A stretch of 29,760 bases of DNA from an uncultured Bacteroidota bacterium (GTDB lineage: Bacteria > Bacteroidota > Bacteroidia > Flavobacteriales > UA16), in contig CACAUH010000010.1 in NCBI GenBank assembly GCA_902535565.1, positions 1 through 29,760 of the forward strand, written 5' to 3'. Of this stretch, positions 1 through 6,651 are shown one piece after another. Numbering within the stretch: position 1 is the first letter of the stretch; each line of letters opens with the position of its first letter. Position numbers and translations under genes: made by a program. The notes below the pieces were generated by a model. The model ran no database searches and was not told where the DNA came from. It saw only the letters and a list, made by a program, of their open reading frames with translations.

Positions 1-2
1 GC

Positions 3-1403
3 GACCTCTTTCTCAAACAGTCCCGATTTACCCTGTTCAATCCCCATGAGGACCTGTCCCATTTTGAGGGCAATGGGTTTCGCGCCTACCGCGATATTGT
101 GCGTTACGAGAATTTCTATCAGGACAACCGGTGGCGGATGCAGGGCCTGCAGACCGACTTTTCTATGCGGTTTGACCGGGGGATTCGAACACTCGAGTTT
201 GACGCTTTCCTGACCCGCCCCCGCGGCTCAGTGTCGTTGACCAATACCTTGTTCACGCCCGACCTTCTGATGGGGGGTGGAGGTGTGGTGTCACAGCTCG
301 ATGCGAAGACCACCGCAGGCCTGCACTGGGTTCAACTTTTTGAGGTGCCTGCCAGTGGAACCACAAACCAGTCGCTGCGCAACCCAGTGGTTCGTGGCAG
401 CCTTGAGCGCATCGGCGGGTCCGAGGACTGGCATTTACGGAATTCTGCTGAAGGTGGCTATTCTCAGCGGCATTGGCTCTTTTCTGAGCTTTCGGATGGC
501 GGTGTGGACACTTCAGGGTACAAGAGCGAAGGCGTGTATTTCGAGTTGCGGAATGAGGCCATGCGAAAGGATTCGTTGTGGGCGTTTCAATTGGGCATTC
601 GTCATGTGGATCCAGGATTTCGAAGTGGGGGAGCCCAGACCCGGCGTCTGGACATGAGTGGCACGGTGCCGTTGGCTGTGTATCCCGAATACGCTGATGC
701 GGTCTTGGCAAGGCCCATGGCCATGTTTGATCTGCTTTCTTCTGACGGACTTTACAACCAGACGCTGTCCCCCACTTTGATGGCATTCCACCCGGTGTAC
801 TCCAATGTTTTGCCCTACGGTGATGCCACGCCGAACCGCCAGGGCGTGTTCTTTGGCGTCAAGCGCACGCAGGGGAACGGTGAATGGGAAGCTGAGATGG
901 ACGGTGGAGTATATCGCGAGGTGATTGGCCAAGGAACCCCTGATCTGCGCAGCTTTGGTCAGGTTGCAGCGAGAATGCACTGGAATGCAGACCGCACGTT
1001 GGGTTGGAAGCGAAAGGCCACATTGTCCTTTGCGTCCAATGCCGAAAGAACCAGTCGGTCGGGAGAGGAACTCGCTGTGGTGGACCTGTCTCGTTTGGCA
1101 CTTGATGTTTTTGTCAATGCAGAGGTTTCAGAAGGGCTGTTTGTCCAAGGGGCAATCAAGCGATTGGATGCCTCAGGCAACGAAATCTTGGCCGAGCGAA
1201 ATGGCTTCGGTGAGATTCAGACTTTCCGCGCTCAAAGCTTTGACCTTTCCGATCATATCCTGTCTGCAGGCCTCTGGTATGCTTTCAGTGACAATGTATA
1301 CGCCAACGTCCAATACAGTGGGTGGGGCTCGTCGTTTACCGACCCGCTTCAGCCTGACTTCCAATACCGAAGGTTGCTCTTCGTCTTTTCCGTGCAATTA
1401 TGA
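3..1403 (+). CDS. Outer-membrane beta-barrel protein, 5' truncated by window edge
   Basis: The reading frame is open from base 3, so the N-terminus and signal peptide lie outside the window. The GTG at 99 is only an internal codon. About 466 residues are visible. They show alternating polar/hydrophobic stretches rich in aromatic residues, Gly and Asp, typical of transmembrane beta-strands and loops. The protein ends in a strand-like segment (RRLLFVFSVQL), as outer-membrane barrels do. No plug or TonB-box region is visible. Its stop overlaps the next start as ATGA (1400-1403), so it is cotranscribed and probably translationally coupled with two carbohydrate-binding-like lipoproteins, a glycosidase and a sulfatase. 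By inference it is a channel or scaffold of a glycan-related envelope system. I cannot name the family. Barrel assignment is fairly secure; substrate is unknown. Confidence 0.7.
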   Translation, partial: DLFLKQSRFTLFNPHEDLSHFEGNGFRAYRDIVRYENFYQDNRWRMQGLQTDFSMRFDRGIRTLEFDAFLTRPRGSVSLTNTLFTPDLLMGGGGVVSQLDAKTTAGLHWVQLFEVPASGTTNQSLRNPVVRGSLERIGGSEDWHLRNSAEGGYSQRHWLFSELSDGGVDTSGYKSEGVYFELRNEAMRKDSLWAFQLGIRHVDPGFRSGGAQTRRLDMSGTVPLAVYPEYADAVLARPMAMFDLLSSDGLYNQTLSPTLMAFHPVYSNVLPYGDATPNRQGVFFGVKRTQGNGEWEAEMDGGVYREVIGQGTPDLRSFGQVAARMHWNADRTLGWKRKATLSFASNAERTSRSGEELAVVDLSRLALDVFVNAEVSEGLFVQGAIKRLDASGNEILAERNGFGEIQTFRAQSFDLSDHILSAGLWYAFSDNVYANVQYSGWGSSFTDPLQPDFQYRRLLFVFSVQL

Positions 1404-2434
1404 GAACTGCTCAGATTTTCCTGTTTGCCTTTGCCTTGACCATGGGGTTGGCCTCTTGCTCGAACGAGGCGTTTGAAGGCCCCTCCATCACCACTCTTTT
1501 TGGAGAGTTTGAGATTCTGGACTCGCTCCAGGTGTCCAATGCGAGTCCCGACTTTTCTGTCAACGACCAGGTGGGGTTCCATGCCGAGTTCAACAAGGAC
1601 GTGGATTGGACCTTGGTCATCGAGGGTCAGACCTCGGGAAGCAGAAAGGTCATCACCGGGTTTTCAAGCCGATTGGACTCCAGTGCAGTGGTGTGGACGG
1701 GAGGCACTTCTCAGGTGCCGTTTTTCACCACTGAGAATTGCACTGTCCAACTGACGGTGACGGATGAACCGGACACCATGTATGCTGAGGTGACGGTGCT
1801 GGGCACGCGGCTGTTTGAGGGCATTCCGGTGTCTGATTTTGAAGCGGGCATTCCCGATGAGGCCTTGGTGTTCCATCAGTTTTCTATGAACATGACCTTT
1901 GAGCTCGGCCAAGACAATCCGTTGATGGGGGCCAACTATTTCAAGATGGGCGGGCGCATGGGCTGGAATGAATGGATGCTGGGCCAGATTGATTTCCCAC
2001 TTCAGATGGAGGGGGTGACGGCGTCTGCGGAGAATTTCTACCTCAACCTCGGGGTCCTGTCCGGGATGGACGGTGCTTTCGCCACAGACCAGTATGTCAA
2101 CATCCTGATTTCAGAGGCCACAGGGCCTTTCAATGACGACCTGTCCAACAATGGAGCGGATGTCTTTCAGACAGACATGGAAGTCTACAAATACCAGATT
2201 CGGCCTGTTGATTGGTTGGGCTGGCGGTATATCGCCATTCCATACAGTGACTTCGATGTCAAAAGCCAAGGGGGAGACAACGTGCGGACGCCGGCAGACA
2301 TCACGGCCATTCGGCTTCAGTGTCAGTCTTGTCCCTCAGCCAATGCGAATTGTCCTGAGAATGCAGATGTGGACGTCCGCACCGACATTGACTTTGTCAT
2401 GTTCACAGAGAACGCTCCGCTACTCGACCAATGA
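1400..2434 (+). CDS. Lipoprotein with C-terminal carbohydrate-binding-like jelly-roll domain
   Basis: This is a 344-residue protein with a type II signal peptide. A hydrophobic stretch ends in the lipobox LASC with the lipidated Cys at residue 20, so it is membrane anchored. Residues about 25-130 look like an Ig-like beta domain. Residues about 145-340 resemble CBM11-like/galactose-binding beta-sandwiches: a strand-rich segment, a WRYIAIPYSDF motif near residue 275, then an ADITAIRLQC strand and a final DIDFVMF strand. That order is usual in such modules. Both flanking junctions are ATGA overlaps. Its role is inferred to be glycan binding at the cell surface. No catalytic residues are recognisable, and the domain match is by pattern only. 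Confidence 0.72.
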   Translation: MRTAQIFLFAFALTMGLASCSNEAFEGPSITTLFGEFEILDSLQVSNASPDFSVNDQVGFHAEFNKDVDWTLVIEGQTSGSRKVITGFSSRLDSSAVVWTGGTSQVPFFTTENCTVQLTVTDEPDTMYAEVTVLGTRLFEGIPVSDFEAGIPDEALVFHQFSMNMTFELGQDNPLMGANYFKMGGRMGWNEWMLGQIDFPLQMEGVTASAENFYLNLGVLSGMDGAFATDQYVNILISEATGPFNDDLSNNGADVFQTDMEVYKYQIRPVDWLGWRYIAIPYSDFDVKSQGGDNVRTPADITAIRLQCQSCPSANANCPENADVDVRTDIDFVMFTENAPLLDQ

Positions 2435-3621
2435 TGCGGCAGACCCATTCTCTTCTGCTGCTCTTGCTGTTGGTCGCTTCTTGTGACTCGCTTCAGGACG
2501 TGGCATTGTATGATGCCGTGCAGGAAGAAAAGGACCCTTGGGCGTCATTTGAGTACGCTGAAATTTTCTCTGACTCCCAGACCACACGTGTGTTTGGATT
2601 GAAGGACATTCCGTGTCGCTCATTTCGCGCGGTGGAAGAGGGAAGCCATTCAGGCCGAGATCATTTACACTTGATATGGGACGAGGGAGAAGGGTGCAAG
2701 TACATCGGCATGGGCTTTTTGTGGAAAGACTTCCGCGGGAAGGATTTGCAGGCCATTTACCGCGTGGGTGCCATCGAGTTGATGATGCGGGTGGATGAAG
2801 GCTTCTTGACGAAAGTGCCGATGTTTTTCAGTCTGGAAGACTATGGAGGGAAGCGCTGTGTGACCAAGATGAGTCCCTTGGACATGGAGGGAGGTGGCGT
2901 GGGCACGGAGTGGACGCGGGTCCGCATTCCACTTCAGGCATTCCGGCCGGAAAGAAAGGGGGTCAACATGTCGAACATCAGAGAGTTGCGAATCGAGTTT
3001 CAGCAGTCCGGGGATGTTCATGTGGACGACATTCGTGTAGTGCCGCATCAGCACGACTATGGTGTGGCGCCATCTACTTCGACTTATTGTGTAGAGACAC
3101 TGCCCTTTGCGATGGGCAAGGGCCAAGAATTCTGGTGGGGAATTAACGAGGCTGAATCAGATCATTTTCGATTCGCATCCGCGGCTGAGGCTAATGGAGG
3201 GTGGGAAACCTTGGTTGCTGATGTGGACGTGTCCGGTGAGAAGCCTTGGGACAGTTTTGGATTTGGTGTGCACCAGTGGCTTGGGGTGGACGTGGCGGAT
3301 TTGCATTCGGCTTCGGCAGTTCAGTTTCGGGTTCGCGCCGAGACCTTGCCCAAACTCAGGATGATGCTGTTTGCCTACAAGGGCAACAAGCGGCGCATCC
3401 AAACGACCTTGAGTGAAGTGAACTTCCGTTCTGTGGGTCCCGCGGAATGGGAAGTGCGGGTTCCCATTAAGTCCATATCGGGCCATGAAGATTTGGATTG
3501 GTCGGCACTCAAGGAGGTGCGCTTCAAGGTGTTGAAGAACGCGCGGTTTGTTGTGGGTGGATTCGAGTTGGCAGAGTTCCGGGGCAACCCGGCAAAACCA
3601 TTTAAATGGAAGGGCGGATGA
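2431..3621 (+). CDS. Lipoprotein with two carbohydrate-binding-like domains
   Basis: This is a 396-residue lipoprotein. A Leu-rich signal sequence ends in the lipobox LVASC with Cys at residue 18. Residues about 38-205 form one beta-sandwich-like unit, ending in a strand with the VHVDDIRVV pattern characteristic of CBM11-like modules. Residues about 220-390 form a second unit ending in FVVGGFELAEF. It therefore looks like a tandem pair related in plan to the C-terminal domain of the preceding lipoprotein. The start ATG overlaps the upstream TGA (ATGA at 2431-2434), and its own stop overlaps the glycosidase start in the same way. The likely role is surface glycan capture or presentation for the neighbouring hydrolase. 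Exact ligand and CBM family cannot be told from sequence reading alone. Confidence 0.72.
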   Translation: MMRQTHSLLLLLLLVASCDSLQDVALYDAVQEEKDPWASFEYAEIFSDSQTTRVFGLKDIPCRSFRAVEEGSHSGRDHLHLIWDEGEGCKYIGMGFLWKDFRGKDLQAIYRVGAIELMMRVDEGFLTKVPMFFSLEDYGGKRCVTKMSPLDMEGGGVGTEWTRVRIPLQAFRPERKGVNMSNIRELRIEFQQSGDVHVDDIRVVPHQHDYGVAPSTSTYCVETLPFAMGKGQEFWWGINEAESDHFRFASAAEANGGWETLVADVDVSGEKPWDSFGFGVHQWLGVDVADLHSASAVQFRVRAETLPKLRMMLFAYKGNKRRIQTTLSEVNFRSVGPAEWEVRVPIKSISGHEDLDWSALKEVRFKVLKNARFVVGGFELAEFRGNPAKPFKWKGG

Positions 3622-4886
3622 GGTGGCTTGTCATGTTCACAGCGTGGGTTGTTCTCCACTCCGCATTGACAGCCCAGATCGGGCCGCGTCATGTGGATGT
3701 CGTTCGTGAGGGAGCAGGCTTTTCATTGGCGCTGGATGGAGAGCCCTATCGAATCTTGGGCGCTGGTGCCAAGGCGCACTTTCCATTGCTGAAGTCTTCA
3801 GGGGCCAATTCAATTCGGTTGTGGAGCACGGGCAAAGCCAACCTTTTGGACTCGGCATTGCGGTATGACATGACCGTGACGCTTGGCCTGTATGTGCGTC
3901 CGGAGCGCACCGGGATGGATTACAATGACGAGTACGCTGTTCGAAGCCAGATTGAGCAACTGAAGTCGGAAGTCCTGAAATTCAAGGACCATCCGGCACT
4001 GTTGGTGTGGGGCATCGGCAACGAGATGGACTTGCGGTACGCCAACTTTAAGGTGTGGGAGACCGTTGAGGAGATTGCCGCGTTCATCCACGAGGTGGAT
4101 CCGCATCACCCTACGATGACGGTCATTGCGGGTTTTGACCCGTCCAAATCGTACATGATTCGTACCCATTGCCCGAGTGTGGACATCCTTGGGGTCAATG
4201 CCTATGGTTCTATTGAGAGTCTGCCGCTGAACATCCGTCGTTTTAACTGGGAAAAGCCTTACATCGTGACGGAGTGGGGTGTCAATGGTCCATTTGAGGC
4301 CCGCATGACAGGGTGGAAGGCCAAGATTGAGCCTCCGGGAGGGATCAAGGCCGAACAACGCAAGCGCCGCTACCTCGAGCTGATCGATGCGGACCGGGAC
4401 CAATGCTTGGGCAGTTATTGCTTCCTCTGGGGGCAGAAGCAGGAGAGCACGGCAACGTGGCACGGGATGTTTACCCATGACGGTCGACCCACGGATGCAG
4501 TCGACGCCATGCACTATTGTTGGACAGGTTCTTGGCCTGAACACCGAGCCCCCTCAGTGATGGACATCCAGCTTAACGGCATCGGATGGCGCAAGGACCA
4601 TGTGGTTTCCGCCAAGGTGCCGGTGACACTCCAAATTGATTGTCCGCTGTGTCAAGACCAGGATGTCGAGTTTACATTGCGGCTTTTCCCGGAAGCCTTC
4701 ACAAACAAAATCGGGGGAGACATCCAGGAGCGGCCGGAGGAAATGACCATCGAGATCGTATCCCGTGATGCGTCTTCCGTGACCTTTGTTTCACCCGCTG
4801 CATTCGGTGCATACAGGGTGTTTGCCTTTGTCCAGAATTCGCACCATCAAGTCTCCGTGGCCAATGTGCCTTTCCTTGTGGAGTGA
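3618..4886 (+). CDS. Secreted GH2/GH5-like TIM-barrel glycoside hydrolase
   Basis: From the ATG at 3618 the protein has 422 residues and an N-terminal signal peptide ending near LTAQ. An in-frame ATG exists at 3606, but 3618 reproduces the ATGA overlap of the two upstream junctions and has a GGAAGGG purine run 4-10 nt before it. The catalytic core resembles the GH2 TIM-barrel domain. WGIGNEMD carries the expected acid/base Glu (E136 from this start), and YIVTEWGVNG carries the expected nucleophile (E219). LGSYCFLWGQKQE and ATWHGMF are further family-like motifs. The usual GH2 N-terminal sugar-binding and Ig domains are missing. A short beta domain follows after residue about 310. It is probably periplasmic or secreted and acts with the CBM-like lipoproteins. 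Substrate is unknown. The hydrolase class is secure, the exact GH family less so. Confidence 0.85.
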   Translation: MRWLVMFTAWVVLHSALTAQIGPRHVDVVREGAGFSLALDGEPYRILGAGAKAHFPLLKSSGANSIRLWSTGKANLLDSALRYDMTVTLGLYVRPERTGMDYNDEYAVRSQIEQLKSEVLKFKDHPALLVWGIGNEMDLRYANFKVWETVEEIAAFIHEVDPHHPTMTVIAGFDPSKSYMIRTHCPSVDILGVNAYGSIESLPLNIRRFNWEKPYIVTEWGVNGPFEARMTGWKAKIEPPGGIKAEQRKRRYLELIDADRDQCLGSYCFLWGQKQESTATWHGMFTHDGRPTDAVDAMHYCWTGSWPEHRAPSVMDIQLNGIGWRKDHVVSAKVPVTLQIDCPLCQDQDVEFTLRLFPEAFTNKIGGDIQERPEEMTIEIVSRDASSVTFVSPAAFGAYRVFAFVQNSHHQVSVANVPFLVE

Positions 4887-4917
4887 CCTTATGATTCCCA
4901 ACCTCAAACCCAATACC

Positions 4918-6513
4918 ATGTCCCTTCGAAATGTCCTGTTTCTGCTGATTGCATTTGCATTTGGTTCTTGTCAGGAAGGCCCATCCAATGCTCTGTCTTC
5001 GGATTCTGAAAAGCCATTGAATGTCCTGTACATCATGGCGGATGACCTCGCCTATCAGGCCATCAGTGCATATGGGTCCGAAATCAGCAAATTGGCGCCG
5101 ACGCCAAACATTGACCGCATCGCAAAGAATGGAGCGCGGATGGATGCGGTGTATTGCACCAATTCCATTTGTGGGCCGAGCCGATCGTCCATCCTCACGG
5201 GTAAATTCTCCCACGAGAACGGCTTCTACAAGAATGTTGACGGAGGCGATTTTGATGGCAGCCAGACCACATTCCCCAAGATTTTTCAAGCCAATGGCTA
5301 TGAGACTGCAGTCATCGGTAAGTGGCACCTTGGCACTGAACCTACCGGTTTCGACTACTCTAAAGTCCTCATCAATTGGGGTGGACAGGGCACCTATTTC
5401 CAGCCCCAGTTTTGCATCAATGGAACGGACACGGTCACAGAATACAAGCGCCACAGTACCCAAGTCATTGAAGACGATTGTATTGATTGGCTGTCCCAGC
5501 GAGAGGGAGACAAGCCCTTCATGTTGTTGTACCAGTTCAAGGCGCCGCACCGAGATTGGCGTCCTGACTCCATGTATCACGATCTCTTTTCGGACTTCGA
5601 CTTTCCTGTTCCTGAGACGTTTGATGATGATTATGCTGGCCGGCTTGCGGCCAGTGAAAACATGATGGAGATCGGGCGTCACATGAACCGGCGAGACATG
5701 AAGCAGATTCCGCCCGCAGGATTGGAGACGCGGAGAGACTCCATGCGTTGGCTTTCATACGGGGATCAGGGTCAATTCTGGACGCCCAATGACACCCTGC
5801 AGGGAGAGGAGTTGAAGCTTTGGAAATACCAGACCTACATCAAGGATTACCTGAGGTGTGTGGCGGGAGTCGATCGCGCCATCGGCCGAGTATTGGACTA
5901 TCTCGAAGAAACTGGATTGGATGAGAACACCCTCGTCGTGTACACCTCAGATCAAGGCTTCTATTTGGGAGAGCACGGTTGGTTTGACAAGCGTTGGATG
6001 TACGAGGAGTCATTCAAGATGCCCTTTGTCATTCAATGTCCTGGCGTCATTGAGCCCGGCAGCACGTCAGATGCCATGGCGATGAATGTTGACTTCGCGC
6101 CAACGCTTTTGGATTTTGCCGGACTTGATGTTCCGGAGGAGATGCAAGGGGAAAGTTTCAAGTTGGCCTTAGAAGGCGAAGGAGAGGCCCCCCGTTCTTC
6201 GGTGTATTACCACTATTACGAATATCCGAAATGGCACAAGGTCCAGCCCCATTATGGGATCCGCACAGACCGGTACAAGCTGATGCATTTCTATTACTCG
6301 ATGGACGAGTGGGAGCTGTATGACATGGAGGCCGACCCCCAAGAAATGGACAATATATACGCGGAGGCAGACCCTGCTTTGGTCTCTGGTTTGAAGGCTG
6401 AGCTGGACTCAATTCGGGACCTATACCGTGATAACGGCTCGATGGAGGAAATGATACTCATGACCGACACGGTAATTCAGCGCGTATATAACGAACCCAA
6501 CAAAGTAAAATAA
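4918..6513 (+). CDS. S1-family sulfatase lipoprotein (formylglycine type)
   Basis: From the ATG at 4918 the protein has 531 residues and a compact lipoprotein signal ending FGSC with Cys18. An ATG at 4891, 4 nt after the upstream stop, is the alternative; the frame also opens at 4786 inside the glycosidase gene, which is unlikely. Sulfatase hallmarks are present. MADD (about 40-43) holds metal ligands. CGPSR has Cys85 as the formylglycine precursor in the C-x-P-S-R consensus. GKWHLG lies near 134-139. A TSDQGFYLGEHGWFDKRWM segment follows, and the C-terminus has the DUF4976-like pattern ELYDMEADPQEMDNIY. The TSDQGFYLGEHGW context resembles S1_11/N-acetylglucosamine-6-sulfatase-like enzymes, but that subfamily call is from memory. 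It probably removes sulfate esters from the glycan cleaved by the upstream hydrolase. It needs a maturation enzyme not in this window. Confidence 0.92.
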   Translation: MSLRNVLFLLIAFAFGSCQEGPSNALSSDSEKPLNVLYIMADDLAYQAISAYGSEISKLAPTPNIDRIAKNGARMDAVYCTNSICGPSRSSILTGKFSHENGFYKNVDGGDFDGSQTTFPKIFQANGYETAVIGKWHLGTEPTGFDYSKVLINWGGQGTYFQPQFCINGTDTVTEYKRHSTQVIEDDCIDWLSQREGDKPFMLLYQFKAPHRDWRPDSMYHDLFSDFDFPVPETFDDDYAGRLAASENMMEIGRHMNRRDMKQIPPAGLETRRDSMRWLSYGDQGQFWTPNDTLQGEELKLWKYQTYIKDYLRCVAGVDRAIGRVLDYLEETGLDENTLVVYTSDQGFYLGEHGWFDKRWMYEESFKMPFVIQCPGVIEPGSTSDAMAMNVDFAPTLLDFAGLDVPEEMQGESFKLALEGEGEAPRSSVYYHYYEYPKWHKVQPHYGIRTDRYKLMHFYYSMDEWELYDMEADPQEMDNIYAEADPALVSGLKAELDSIRDLYRDNGSMEEMILMTDTVIQRVYNEPNKVK

Positions 6514-6560
6514 GGCACTTTGAAGGGGTTGAATATTGATTTTCCATTTGTGGCCTCGTT

Positions 6561-6570
6561 CATTTAAATG
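6561..6570. promoter_or_regulatory. Perfect 10-bp palindrome upstream of the cupredoxin-repeat gene
   Basis: CATTTAAATG is a perfect dyad in the 138-bp gap (6514-6651) between the sulfatase and the cupredoxin-repeat gene. Nothing else in the gap is convincing: I found no TTG/TAnnTTTG promoter pair at proper spacing and no U-tailed hairpin. It could be an operator, but a 10-bp palindrome can easily arise by chance in AT-rich DNA. Confidence 0.2.
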
Positions 6571-6651
6571 CACGATTCCTATCTTCATGGAGTCATAATT
6601 GGGACTTAACCTTTTGACGAGGGAGTCAATCTCAACACGAATACCAAAGAC

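Noticed and set aside
4699..5682. 327-codon minus-strand open frame antisense to the sulfatase
   Set aside because: It lies across the glycosidase/sulfatase junction, whose sense products carry clear catalytic motifs. The antisense product is basic and has no domain pattern, so it is a shadow of codon bias.
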